A stretch of DNA of 64,000 nt from Pictodentalium vernedei (lineage: Eukaryota > Mollusca > Scaphopoda > Dentaliida > Dentaliidae), in contig CM062289.1 of the NCBI GenBank assembly GCA_031216915.1, forward strand, positions 247,319,187-247,383,186, given 5' to 3'. Below the pieces are notes generated by a model. It saw nothing but the letters and a program-made list of their open reading frames with translations, was not told the origin of the DNA and ran no database searches. This document shows, piece by piece, positions 22,165 through 35,600 of this stretch. A program made the position numbers and the translations under genes. Position 1 is the first letter of the stretch; each line of letters opens with the position of its first letter.

Positions 22165-24773
22165 ATTATAAAAAAGGCTGGAGGGCCTAGGACATAAAGG
22201 AAATTCCAATAGACTCAATTACATGAAAACAGAATTATCCCCTCAAGGAGAAGAGGAGCACAGGTTTTACATGCATCTTTCTTGTTTGCATCAAAAAAGA
22301 AAGATACAATACCATTCCGCAATTGAGCACAATAATCATCAATGAATGATCTCTATTAACATCCAGTATAATCCCTTATACTAATCTTATTAAAGGAAAG
22401 CCAATAATTAAAGATAGTCCAGATAATGAGACTCTTTATACTCATTAAAAAGTGTCTGAGGATTGTATATTAGCGCTCTTATGATCCGTGACATATACAA
22501 ATGTTCCACACCGAGCTACACTTTAAAAATATTATATGAATTAGCTTTACACTTTAAAACCATCCCGGCACCGACTCGGAATTACTAACTCCAGAGGAGG
22601 TATTCCCTTGCTTTTCACTATAAAACAGGTGATATAATGGAACAGCATCCTCCCCCCCCCCCCTCCCACCTTTTCCTTGCTCTGGGTCATATACCCCAGA
22701 GTGAAGAGGGCAGCAGGACAGATACGCTGCCGGTACAGATACTTCATGCGCCGAAATCTTAAGCACAGACTGCTGAGTTGAGGATAATTTTTCATAAGCA
22801 GTACGGATAGTTAATTGAATCCACCTTGCAACAGAATGGACCATAATGTCCCTACAATTAGGCAGCAGAGACAGAAAGAGACATTACGTCCCTTTCTGAT
22901 AAACTCAGATCTACGTTTGTAAAAACATATAGCTCTAACAGGACAGATTAAAGGCCTATGCCCGTCTGAAGATGGAGGAGCCTTAATAACAATAGTTTCC
23001 AGATAGTTATAGAAGCCTGATTCTAGCCAAAAATCCAACCTTAGTAGTCAAGGTAATAGTATTACCTACACTACAAAAGTGAAAATCATCAACAGATAGT
23101 GCCTGAAGCTCACTAACTCTTCTAGACGAAGAGAAGGCTAAGAGAAAGCTGTCTTATAACATAAGAATTGAAGTCCACTGTATCAAGAGGCTCAAATGGC
23201 GCTTCTTAAGCTTAAGAAGAACCCAAGCTAAATTCCACTTAGGAATTAGTCTAAGGGTTCTAAGTCTATTTATCGGAAAGTTTTCCGTAACTTAGATAAA
23301 GAGACATAGATGCAATGTGTAAACTATCATGATGTGCATAGGAATCAACAGAGGAGGTCCTCCTACAGATAGAAATTGCGTCCACTGCTCGCCCTGTAAT
23401 TGCTTGCCATGCAAGAATGACTGCACAATGAAAATACATGAAGGTTGAGACCTTCCGGGTTGTGATGCAGTGTGCATGATTTCCCCTGCGAAAGACGATC
23501 CTCTCGTGGAGGAAGCTTCCACGGCATGTCTCACAGCAGACACCTGAGTAGATATATCCATGGTCTCTGGGGTGACAGAGATGCTACCAACAGAATTTGC
23601 AGTGAGATTGATTTATCTTGAGCAATATCTGCTGAATCAATGGTGCTGGAGGATATGCGTATCCTATCATTGCGTCCCAAAAGGACGAGAGAGCGTCTAC
23701 TGCAAATGCTCGAAGATCTGGACACGGCGACACATACGTCTGCAACTGATAGTTGAGATGCATCGCAAATAAGTATACCATTGAACGATCCCATTAGTAG
23801 CAAATCTGATTGAAAACTCGTTGTTGCTTTCTGACCTCAACATACGACCTATCCCAAAAAGGGAGTTTGTTAGAACGTTCAGACGACCCGGAATATGATG
23901 GACCGATAGAAGAACTTGATGCTCTAGGACAAACAGAAGGATCCTTTCTGTTAAATTGAATAACAGAATGGAATGAGTGCCTCCCTGGTTCCGAATATAC
24001 GCTACTACTGTCGAACAGTCGGACAGAATTTGAACATGCAAATTCTGAAGAATGTACATTCACTGACGTAGCGCAAGCCATATTGACATCATTTTTTGAT
24101 GTTTATGTACTTGTTAGGAACTACGGATTCTAAAGACCCTGGCACCCTGAATCTGTTGGGCCAGAGTTGCACCCCAACCTGTCTGACTCTCATCCGTCAT
24201 TATCGTTAAACTTGGATCCGGCAGTTGCAGTGGTACTCCTTGAGTTAACCATTGAAAATCTACCCAAGTCTGAATCTCTTGTTCACTTGATTCAACAAGA
24301 CGATGTTCGATTCGAGCGAATGAGTCTTCACACTCCAATTCTGAGATAAAATATCTGTGGATTGGACGAGTGTGTATCTGCTCCATCGGAATAATATTCG
24401 CAGCCGGTCCGCACAAACCTGTCAGTCTCATGAATTCTCTCGCTGTTACTACATTTGAGTGAAGGCAAAAGCGAGTGTAACAACTGACTAATATCGCTCT
24501 GGTTAACGGCAGATGAATGAGATTGTTGTGTGTCTCTAAGCTCATTCCCACGTGGGTGAATGAATAAGACAGCACTAGATCCGACTTCTTTTCGTTTACT
24601 AAGAAACCGAGACATCAGAGCAATTGAAGCAGACTCTGAACATCGTTCTGAAGCATTAACTTGCTGCCGTAACCCTGAAGAATGCCGTCCAAGTTCTTCT
24701 TGGTAAGGTGATCTGCGTGAGATAATGCGTCTAAATTCTATTAGATAATATTGCCGTCTCCAGTATGCTGGAG

Positions 24774-25408
24774 CAGGGTTCATACAGAATTAACATTTTG
24801 AAATTCAAGGCCTATTTAGGGCTTTTTTAGGGCCAGACATAAAAAATTTAGGGCCATTCATTAATTATTTAAATCCACCTGAATTTGCTAATTAATTCTG
24901 CCCCAAAACATTATGTGTGCAAAAATAGCAATGTTTCTTGATTGTTGTATTTTATTTGTTTTGATCCAACTCTCAAGTGAAATAAGGTACCATCTGCAAT
25001 GCTTTAGCATTGCAGATGGCACCTTGTTGCATTGAAAGGACGAATTATTTGGGGAAACATAAAAAGAAATATGACAATTAAATATGGTTTCATTAGTGGT
25101 AGTGTATTGTTAGCAGGGGTAGAGACTTTTAGAGAACAGTAATGTATGTGTTGATTTGAACAAATTTAATTTGCAGAATCAGTGGAAATTTACTCCGAAA
25201 CATATATAAAGTGCTGCTTAATATTCACTTTATGGACAGGCTCAATGAATAAAACAGTTACACTGCCCATATAACAGGTTCCCACATTGCAGATAGAATA
25301 AAATTTAAGGACTTTTCAAGGTAGTTTGCCAATTTTCAAGGGTTTTTCAAGACAATTACAGGTTTTAGGGCTTTTTAGGGCCTTGGTTGACAATTCAAGG
25401 ACTCTCCA
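24774..25408. mobile_element. hAT-like insertion inside DIRS copy A
   Basis: A 635-bp block starting CAGGGTTCATACAGAATT interrupts a sequence that is contiguous in the duplicated segment near 26736 (CTGGAGTAAATAGACATGG). It contains TTAGGGCTTTTTTAGGGCC and AGGGCTTTTTAGGGCC phrases near its two ends. It also holds a perfect hairpin at 24984-25025 (arms AAGGTACCATCTGCAATGC and its complement, one mismatch). No transposase. The CAGGGTTC end suggests hAT, but an 8-bp duplication was not found. Confidence 0.5.
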
Positions 25409-28400
25409 TAATAGACATGGACGCTGGCAATGACAATTCCAGGTCTTCAGCCTAGTCGTCCAAACGCAGAGGAACTCTCGGCATGCCTAGTCCTGCCGTT
25501 TCAAAATTATGTCTTGCATTGATGAAAGGCCGCTGAATAGCGCAAGGCAATAAGAAAACCTAATTTGTCAGTCTTTGAGGCTAGCTTGAATATAACGTCA
25601 TTCAAAAGTTCAAATGTCGATGACATTTCTGGACTGGGTCGGAAACTCAGGGACAGTGTCCCTAATCCGGCCGAAAAAGTCTGTGTCCAGTGACACTTTC
25701 AGTTTCTTATCAGGTAATGCAGCATTTTTGTCCAGAGAAAAAACTTCTAAAAGGTGATACCGGATGAAAACTACGTCCACCTTAAGTTGTTCGGAAAGGG
25801 AAAATTTCAGCTGTGCTGATTCCCTTTTACAATCCGCCTGGACGAAATAATAATTTCGGTCATCCCTTACTGACTCTGCAGGGGAACGAGCCGACCCAGC
25901 TTGCTCAGATAGTTCTTTACTGAAAAAGTTTCTGATAGCTGCTGGGATGCTGCGATGAATTGAGCTATCTGCGATAGCAAGACCATCACGGAGGCCTGTG
26001 GAGCCGCGGTCTTACATAATTAGTCACTGGAAGCTCCAGGGACGTTAATTCCTGCATTTCTAAAATATGCGAACGTCCCAACTGGAAAGGCCTTGTGTCC
26101 TTAGCTAGCAGATGGCGTGACCTGGTCGACGTGGAATCACCTCCTGGTCCTGCGAGGATTGTGGAAGGAGAAAACACATCCTACACGACCTGCACCTCAC
26201 CCAGTCGACCTAGGGGCATCTGACCCGATATCTTAGGCCAGCATTATGACCCCTATGTGAGTCGCTACTCTGACGGTCTCCGGAGTAAGACGTAGAGGTT
26301 TTGATCCTCTATAGGAACTTCCTTTGGATGTATCCGCCCCCAAAGAATCTGCCTTACTTCTCCCTGCTGAGTCCGACTTTTTCAAAGTGGAATAATGCAG
26401 AGAATCCGGAGTTTTCTTAGTAATCTAATATAGATTTGGAAAGCTTAACGACGAAGAGAAGCTCTCCTGAGACCGGAGCAACTGGAAGAGAGTTTTTTTA
26501 CCTTACTATCCACTCTTGTGGATGCAGCCAGGGCAGCATCACGTCTGACTAACTCCATATTGCCACTGAAAGGGTGGAGTTATACATAGAAAATGCTATG
26601 GCCCTCGAAAGAACTCTCAAGGAAGTTTTGAACATTCTGGGATTCTTTCGCTTCAAGACGTAGTGATAACGCTCTGGTAAGGTGATCTGCGTGAGAAAAT
26701 GCGTCTAAATTGTGTTCTCCAGTATACTGGAGTAAATAGACATGGACGCCGGCAATGACCGTTCCAGGTCTTCAGCCTTGTCATCCAAACGCAGAGGAAC
26801 TCTCGGCGTGCCTTGTCCTGCCGTTTCAAATTTATGTCTAGCATTGATGAAAGGCAACTGTACAGCGCATAGGCAATAAGAAACCGGATTTGCCAGTCTT
26901 GGAGGCTAGCTTGAATATAGCATCATTCAAAAGTTCAAATGTCGAGGACATTTCTGGACTGGGTCGGAAACTCTAAAAGGTGATGCCGGATGAAATCTAC
27001 AGCACCTTAAGTTGTTCAGAAAGGGAAAATTTCAGCTGTGCTGATTCCCTTTTACCATCTGCCTGGCCCACATAATAATCTCGGTCATCCCTATTGACTC
27101 TGCAGGGGAGCGAACCGACCCAGCTTGCTCAGATAGTTCTTTATTGAAAAAGTTTCTGATAGCTGAATGGGATGCTGCGATGAAATGAGCTATCTGCGAT
27201 ATATATATAATATGCGAACGTCCCAACTGGAAGGAAAGGCCTCGTGTCCTTGGCTAGCGGATGGCGTGACCTGGTTGACGTGGATTCCCTGGTCAGCGAA
27301 GCAGGAACTCCAGTGACGTTCATTCCTGCATTTATATAATATGCAAACGTCCCCTGGATATCTGTGGTCACTTAGCCATGGTGCGGTCGTGTGTGCTGAC
27401 GTAAGAATGAGGAAGCCAATAGAACAGCCGCGTCGGACTGTCTATGCGACGGAGCGTCACAAGCAGGAGGAGTTGACTATGCTCCGACTAACGAACGAAC
27501 ATACAACAACATCCCGGCCCAGATGTTGCTGTAAGAGAGAGGGGGCCTCTCTCGCTCGCAGTCTGGATAGACCTGGATGAGCTAGCTACCGGACAGACAG
27601 GCTTCCTCCGTACTATCCTCGGATCCGTAGTCGCAGGGTGTGCACGTTCAATGTTTATAGTGCACGCATCACCCAAACTGCTTCCCTGGACCGCAACGGA
27701 TGAACCCGGCTGCCGAGCCATTCGATGAATGGTCGCTACACTGGGCGAGCTAGCGGACAATCAAGGCTGTCGATCCTACTAGGGACCTCTCAATTGTCGT
27801 ATTTCCATGAGTACTTAGCCGCTAGCTCTTATTATACTGCAACGACGGAGACACACTTGTTGAAGACATCACGGAAACATCACCCTGTTCTTGTTCTTCT
27901 GAAAAAGACACTGATAAACTAGAGTGACCTTGCGGAGAGAGGACTGGCAAGGACCCCTCACTGCTTACAATATACCGTGACTCAAGTCTCCAACGTTGTC
28001 ATTCCAATTAGCACACACTGAGCAAGAATTAGTGCGAGTACATTGACTACAAGAAACACAATGAACATGACAATCAGAGGAAGATTTCCTAGCATTACAA
28101 TTTGAACAATATTCTTTCATCATGAAAAAATATAAACAGTCATAGTACTCGCACTAACCCTTGAAACAAAGATACATAATATAATATAATCCATTATAAC
28201 ATTTCGAAAAAATAATATCAAAAAAAAAATTTTGGGGGGAAAAATTTTCAGAAGAGCCCAAGTTCCCAATGGGAACAATGAGCCCAAATAGATCCCAAAA
28301 AAGCCTAAGTGTGGACAAAATATTTGAAAATATTTTTAAAAATTAATGCAACACTTCCGGACAATATTAATGTATCCGGCTATGAGCAGAACTAATACAA

Positions 28401-29664
28401 GACAAGTAATCACCATCAGAAGTAACTGTTGTCAACAAAAACAAAAGTGTACAAAAACCGGAAACATGACTCCAGGCACTGTAACCATGGCCCAAAATTA
28501 GTCACCAATTTAAACACTATCTGATGTAAAACAGATGCTTCCAGAGAAGAAACTGGAGTACATCGGATGGTAGATGCAGATCACAACGCCTAATCACCCA
28601 AGGGTGAGGACGTAAACATGACGAAAAAACAGAATAATCATTCTGTTACCTAGCTAAAGCTCCCAAGAAATTTTAGTAAAAAAAAATTCCCAAATTATGC
28701 CAAAAGCATGGGAGAATAGCAAGGGGGGTATTAAGGAAAGGGAGAGAGGAAACACTGAACAAACAATGGTAAGTTCATAGCCAGAATGACAAGATAAGGC
28801 TCATTCCCCGAAATTAGGGAACATGAAATAATTTTGTAAAAAAATTTTAAGTTACAGCCCTGAACACATTCTGCCACTGTTTCTTCCTCTCATCCTTTAT
28901 TTCATCCTTTGATCCACCATTTCTTTCATAATTATGTGTCTGGCATCATTTAAACTGAGATTTACAAGCACAAATATCAGTGACATGTTACTGAATTTAG
29001 GGCCAAACCAAGAATGACATTTGCGCCAATTTAGAGAGCTCCTTGACACTGCGCATGCGCAGTGGATAGAAAGTATGGAGGACCATATAGGACATTGAAA
29101 TTTCGGTTTTTGATGCAAATTTTGGGGATTGGGGGGCAAAATTTGTGTTTGGCCCTATAATTTAAGGAGTTAGCACCAGCTAAGTCTGGGTCATTGGTAC
29201 AGTATAAAAATATGCCCACTCAGCATTTTTTCGATGCCCCCTTACAGAACACCCTGACATAAATGATGGCAACTTTTTTTACCATTCAATTCTACTGGTC
29301 CTAAGGATGTTTCATACCAAATAACAGTTTTCTGTTCAGTGTGGTTTGGGAAATATCGGCATTCCAAAATATTTCTTTTCTTAGCTCCTGGGGTTCCCAC
29401 AGGGACACAGGGAATTTATTTGGCATGAGTCAAGTTCTTATAACTCAACAATAACACATACCAAATTTGGTTCAAATCGGACCATCGGATCAGAAAATAG
29501 AAATTTTGGCCAGGGCCAAAAATCTTTCCTCTCCCATTACAAAGGCAAATATTGATCCACGAACTTCATTTGAACAATTTGATTCTCCACCTCAAAAGGA
29601 AACTACATACCACATATCAAGTCATTGTACCCACTGGTTCATGAGAAGAAGATTTAAAAAAAAA

Positions 29665-30764
29665 TGCCGCTCAGGATCACCGATCCAATGTCGATTTGTG
29701 ACAACAGAAAAGGTGGGTTTGATCATTATGAAGTTATTGTCTTGCAATTTGGTCACTGTGACCTTGACCTTTGACCTGGCGAGTCCAAGGTCAATAGGGT
29801 TCTTCCTCGCACCAAGGCCAACACACCTATGAAGTTTCATGACTCTAGGTTGAACCACTATCAAGTTCTCATCCGGAAACCAATTGTTGCGATATACTAT
29901 GTTCAAGGTCACTGTGACCTTGACCTTTGACCTGGTGAGTCCAACATCAATAGGGTTCTTCCTCGCACCAAGGCCAACACGCCTGTAAAGTTTCATGACT
30001 CTAGGTTGAACCACTATCAAGTTATCATCCAGAAACCAATTGTTGCGATATACTATGTTCAAGGTCACTGTGACCTTGACCTTTGACCTGGTGAGTCCAA
30101 CATCAATAGGGTTCTTCCTCGCACCAAGGCCAACACACTTATGAAGTTTCATGACTCTAGGTTGAACCACTATCAAGTTATCATCCGGAAACCAATTGTT
30201 GCGATATACTATGTTAAAGGTCACTGTGACCTTGACCTTTGATCTGGTGAGTCCAAGATCAATAGAGTTCTTCCTCGCACCAAGGCCAACCCACCTATGA
30301 AGTTTCATGAATGTAGGTTGAACTACTATCAAGTTATCATCCGGAAAGGAATTGTTGCGATTTACTATGTTCAAGGTCACGTTGACCTTGACCTTTGATG
30401 TAGCGAGTCCAAAATCAATAGGGTTCTTCCCCTCACCAAGGCCAATCTACCTATGAAGTTTCATGAATGTGAGTTGAACCATTATCAAGTTATCATCCGG
30501 AAACCAATTGTTTAAGATTTACTACGTTCAAGGTCACTGTGACCTTGACCTTCGACGTAGCATGTCCAAAATCAATAGGGTTCTTCCTCCCACCAAGACC
30601 AACCTATGTATGAAGATTAATGAATGTGAGTTGAACCACTATCAAGTTATCATCCGGAAACCAATTGTTTACGAAACCCGCCCGCCCGCCCGCCCGCCCG
30701 CCCCGCCCACCCCGTCATTCACCAAACTATAAGTCGAGTTTGACTTCGTCACAACTCGACTAAA
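29665..30764 (+). mobile_element. Tandem-repeat element with nuclear-receptor-like motifs
   Basis: Six monomers of 156 bp carry CAAGGTCACTGTGACCTTGA followed by CCTTTGACCT, at about 29750, 29903, 30059, 30215, 30371 and 30527. The 3' end is a CCCG microsatellite (about 30677-30706) and a hairpin at 30732-30761 (AGTCGAGTTTGAC and GTCACAACTCGACT around TTC), with CTAA at 30760-30763. It is inserted in the right arm of the split pearl-like element, between AGAAGATTTAAAA and the sequence resuming at 30765. Because 156 is a multiple of 3, a 252-codon minus-strand ORF with a 52-residue repeat results; I regard it as spurious. Confidence 0.75.
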
Positions 30765-31004
30765 AAGTTGGAGGATTTTCCTTCACCCCCTCCCTATGGG
30801 GCTAGGCAAGTTGATTGAGAAAAAAACACAATGCGATGTCAGAACAAGCAGCCACTTGAAATTTAACTAAAATTGGTTCAATGGTATAGGAGTGGCAGGT
30901 GCAAACACCATGTTCACAGATGACGGATGAAAAACAACAGACACCGGATGACGGATGGCGACTGATCATTATAGCTCACCCTGACTTTCAATCAGGTGAG
31001 CTAA

Positions 31005-31320
31005 CAAGAGCTGTTGCTGAAGGCAATCACACAGCCAATGAAGCATAAATGAATTAAAAACAAAGTAAGGACCAAATGAAAGTGTCAATGACACTGCAGC
31101 TCAACTTGTTAAGACATGTACATGTATAGTATGTGACACAGCAATGACAAACATCTAGGTAATGACCTGATAACAAAGGTACATGTAAAGTATTGTAACG
31201 GTCTGTACATAAATGCCTGTAACAAATGTATAGGTAAAGTATTGTAAAGATGGGTGACAGTCAGATGCGAAACTAGAAAAGAAATCTTTGAGTCCCAGAG
31301 TGGGTCTGACTGAACCCGAA
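31005..31320. other. No gene; possible start of another repeat
   Basis: It begins CAAGAGCTGTTGCTGAAGGC, like other 5' ends in this window. AAGTGTCAATGACACTG recurs as a variant at about 54802. No 3' terminus was assigned. Confidence 0.4.
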
Positions 31321-32632
31321 AATATTTGTTCTCATAGCACAGTGATAACAAAGGCACCTAAAAACACTCGTTCCTGTCACAAGGTGATAACAAAGGTAGC
31401 CCAAGAAGTTTCGTGAAGATCAGTTCATAAATACAGACTCTAGCCCAAGCCGTATTGACATGTGCACTTACTGTGTATAAGTAGCACCGAACAAATCAAA
31501 GTTCATCTAATTTGCATAATAACTGCACAAGAAAAAAAACCTGTATTATATGTGATGTATTCCATGTTAGTAAACATTCCAACAAAAATTTATTCAAATA
31601 AGAACTTTCATACAGAAGTTCTGTACAAAAAACTGATTGCACTAATTTTGGTACAAAAAGGTTGCTGGTGGCCATCTTGAATTTTGGACCGCATCCAAAA
31701 ACACTCTTCTCGTCCTACGGTGATGACAAAGGTTCTCAAGAAGTTTCGTAAAGATCGGTTCATAAATACGGCCTCTAGCCTGAGCCGTTAGAAGTTGTGT
31801 ACAAAAAACTGATTGGACCTAATTTCTGTACAAAATGGCCACTGGCAGCCATCTTGAATTTTGGACCGCACCCAGAAACACTCGTTCTCATCCCAAGGTG
31901 ATAACAAAAGTACCCAAGAAGTTTTGTGAAGATCGGTTCATAAATACAGACTCTACCCCGAGATTTATTGACATGTGCACTTACTGTGTATAAGTAGCAC
32001 TGAATAAATCAAAGTTCATCTAATTTGCATAATTTTTGCACGAGAAAAAAACCTGTATTATATGTCATGTATTCCATGTTAATAAAAATTCATACAGAAA
32101 TTTATTCAAATCAGAATTTTCCTACAAAAGTTCTGTACAAACAAGAGGCCCCAGGGGGCCTGAGGGCGCTCACCTGACATGGTAGCCTAAATATCAACCC
32201 AGAGAATTGATTTCAACAAGTTGCATCTGCTCCTCCTAAGAAAAGTTTATACCAAATATCCAAAGATTCTGACCAGTGGATCTAAAAAAAAAAAGATTTT
32301 TAAAGAATATTCCTCATATTGAACTAAGTTATAATTTGGGCTCCCACAGGGAGCCCATATATGAACCCAGGGACTTGGCTTTAACAAACTTGAATCTCAC
32401 CCACCCTAGGGATGCTGCACTCCAAATATCAAAACATTCCGACTGCTGGATCTGAAGAAGATTTTTAAAGAAAATTCCTCATTTTGAACTAAGTTACAAT
32501 TCGAGCTCCCACAATGAGCCCAAATATGGGACTAGGGACATGACTTGAACAAACTTGAATCTTACCCCCCTAAGGATGCTGCATAAAAAATATCAAAAGC
32601 ATTCATCTGCTGGATTTGAAGAAGACTTTTAA

Positions 32633-35600
32633 GGGGACGTCCAACCTAACTTTGGTCAAATTTCATGTAATTTTCTTTCAAGTCTAAAAAAGTCCCAAAA
32701 TGAATAACCCCAATAAATTATATACCAAAATGCTTGGAATGAAACACAGAACATGTGGAAACTGAAATTTGCCATGGAACTGCTGCCATGTGTAAATAGC
32801 ACCACCTGAAAGTCTGCTGTGGCATAAGTAAGAGAACAATTTTTTAACAATAAAATACCTCAAAATAAAATAACAGCTGTATTCTACAAACATTTAAGTA
32901 CATACTCGAAGAAATCTTTTCCTAATTCATAAAAGTAATAAAGATTGAGACCAAATGTTATAAGTGGAGTGCCCACTGACTGAAGGCAGACATTTTCTTT
33001 TGTTTATGTTTTGATTTGGGGAGTTCAACAAAGGTCAACATGAAGGAGTCCAGCAGAAGAAATATGGAAGGACAAAAGAGTGTCTCCCAATATCAAGATG
33101 TATGTGTTACTGTAATGGTTTGGAAAGAAAATATGATATTCTCCTATGTAGAATGCACTGCAAAGTCATACATTGTAGTTGCATAAATATATTTACAAAC
33201 CCCTTGCACTGTAACCCCTTTTATCCCATGCACCAATGAATTTGATAATGATTCAATTGTTAAATTTGTCTGGTTTATCAATAAGTATAATAGCTTTGTT
33301 TAACTCTTGGACACCAATACACTCATGATATCTGTTGGAGAAGAAATAAGGGTACAGTACATGGAGAGTGTATTATCACTAATTCACCCGCAGAGTGGAG
33401 ATTCCACGCGAGCAATAATTGCAAATGTGTTACAAAGCATAACCAGCACCAGCAACGTTTCAGCAAATGGACCTCCAGGTTAAACCCGGAGGTCCATTGG
33501 CTGAAACATTGCTTGTGTTTTTTGTCGATAGATACAAAATTTGAAAGTTATAGCTTGGGTGATAACTCCACTCCACGGGTGATTTAGTTACAATCCACTC
33601 TCCATGTACTGTAACATGTCACTGCAATAAACCATCTAATGTACTTAAAAGTACATTGTTATTCAAAACACATCAAATCAACCTTACATAACCATTATGG
33701 AGGCTTATTGACATATTGAGATCAGAAGGGCACACCCAGAGGGTCTCACATATTTTTTTCAAGAACGTAGTACACAAAGCAATCCCCAAAAGGTGACAAG
33801 TGAGCTCCATTTGACACAAAAAATTCCTGGGGGGGGGGGGGGGGCTCGCTTCCTTGTATGACTCTACCTCCGGCACTCAAGGCATATGCCTATTTTTCTC
33901 AAAGTTTAACTCTTTTTTTCTTTTTAAAGATCCTGGCCACACATGTTCCAAACACTATAAGACAGGTAACCCTCCAAATAAGTGTATCTGCAAAAATCAT
34001 GTTACATTGCAAAACATTCTTTTTAGACTTTTAGTTCTGGACCTTTCATGCTTCTTACTTCCAACTATAACACTTAATTTAACGATTAATGGGTGAATGG
34101 AAAAGTCCTGCCATAATCAACATTTTGAGTTCCATAAGCCTTCAAAACAGCCTTCAAAACAGCTCCGATAAAAGTGTCAAACATCAGATCTGTGGCTTTA
34201 TACAGAATATTTATTAGGTTATTGCTTGATAAGTAATAGGAACAAAATTTTCACCAGAAAATTCTGTAGCAATACAATTGAGGGTATTAGCAGGCACTTT
34301 GCAACAAATTGTAACAAATCAACTAGTTATAAACAAAATTTGAAAAGAGTGAAAAAGTACCACAACTCTGAAAAAATGTGGGAAGAAACACATGCTACAG
34401 CAGCTACACAGGCATTGTTTCCCCATGATGCTCGATCACAACACCAAATATCCTTCAAATTGGAGTAGCAATGGTTGAGATACAAGGGAGAATGTTGGTA
34501 CATGTAATGATGAATGGGTAAGACTAAGATTAAGAGGACAGGGGTCACCACTGCACAGCCCTAGATGCACCTTTGATTTTCCAACTTCCAGGTCTGGGGC
34601 ATAATAATCGCAACACACCCACCTTATCAGTTCATAATTTCAGTAAAATAAAAGAAATTATCAATTTGAATTAATTAATAGATGATGGAAAATATTTGGC
34701 TTCCTTCGCCTTCTCGTACTATTTAATTACCACAAACAATATCAGTTTGATGCCGACAAACGAAACTGAACGCATGTGGTCTGGTTAAAAAGTAACTCGG
34801 CATGAATAATGATGAAATTGCGAATATTTCGTGTATTTCATTTGTTTAAAAGCCAATTGCAGCTAATATTGACCGTGCATTCGATAATTCGTTTCGGTTT
34901 TGACCACACGGCCACGCTGACACTCCATGACAGCGGTTAAGCTTATTGTGATATGCAAATTGGGGGATGGTTTCCGGTGAAGGAGATTTGTCACATTTGT
35001 CAGTGTGAAACGATCATAAAAGACACTGATCGACGCTTGTATTACTATGGTTGGTTGCAAGAAAAAACTAAATTCTCAGCATCGTCCAAGCGCACCTTAT
35101 TTAAAAGCACGAATGCATCATTTTCAACCCATCTTCAATCGGTCCTTTGCAGACATCAAGACAGTCCATGGTAACCGACAACATCACAACATCGGGGGAA
35201 ATCAACACGCTCAATATAGTTCCAGGTCACTTGGAATATACTTCGTGAAAAAGTGATTTCTGAAGCATTCTGCTTACTTTGTTATGAATATTGCCTTATT
35301 TTATGTGTATCGTCCCGATTTTATACACTCGGTTATTTTTTTACAAGTGGTTCATGTTGTCTTTCTAGTGCGCAATAATTCAGATTTTTCGTCAACAAAA
35401 AGTTCAGACGGCCTGTAAACTCGAGAGGGAATTTCGAACCATATTTTGCAGTTATGACATTAACAACTCAAGTATTTGCTGTCACCTGTTTGCAAATCCG
35501 TCCATACATTGTCTCAAACAAATAAAGGGCGTGATCACGTCCTTGCATTCTTACGATTGCCCAAATTGAGTATTTCTGAAGAACCACATCGTAATCACAT

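Larger units (their letters stand above)
21782..29211 (-). mobile_element. DIRS-type tyrosine-recombinase retroelement, copy A (fossil)
   Basis: Inverted terminal repeats lie at about 21782-22003 and 29004-29211, and the ends are GTTAGAAAATTT and CAGTATAAAAAT. On the minus strand, in order from the right, are a gag-like region (about 25400-28100, with internal direct duplication), RT and RNase H remnants (about 23300-24780) and a recombinase-like region (about 22550-23240). The internal complementary region is at 22077-22164. The element is badly broken, with dozens of breaks. Its terminal repeats differ more from each other than those of the other two copies, so it is probably the oldest. 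No target duplication; it lies in the split pearl-like element. Confidence 0.85.
19686..31004 (+). mobile_element. Pearl-like element split by four insertions
   Basis: The 5' end is ACAAGAGGCCCCATGGAGCC. The 3' end is a CGGATGACGGATGG microsatellite, hairpin 30975-31000 (arm ATCAGGTGAG) and CTAA at 31001-31004. Its own sequence is 19686-20785, 21090-21231, 21577-21781, 29212-29664 and 30765-31004, about 2.1 kb. The intruders are two SINEs, a DIRS-type element and a smaller tandem element. Left monomers belong to the AATATTAACCCAGGGAC subfamily and the right arm is the usual one. That the pieces form one element is inferred from consistent order and orientation. Confidence 0.65.

Noticed and set aside
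29622-30380. 252-codon minus-strand ORF with a 52-residue repeat
   Set aside because: The 156-bp DNA repeat is divisible by 3, so the frame stays open by itself. Diverged units lose it and there is no domain or start context.
33041-33190. Small plus-strand ORF in the TTAA element as a possible transposase exon
   Set aside because: 48 codons without any transposase signature.
34953-35256. Two overlapping ORFs (73 and 69 codons) with Cys pairs as a THAP- or RING-like domain
   Set aside because: The Cys and His spacing does not fit THAP or the piggyBac C-terminal finger.
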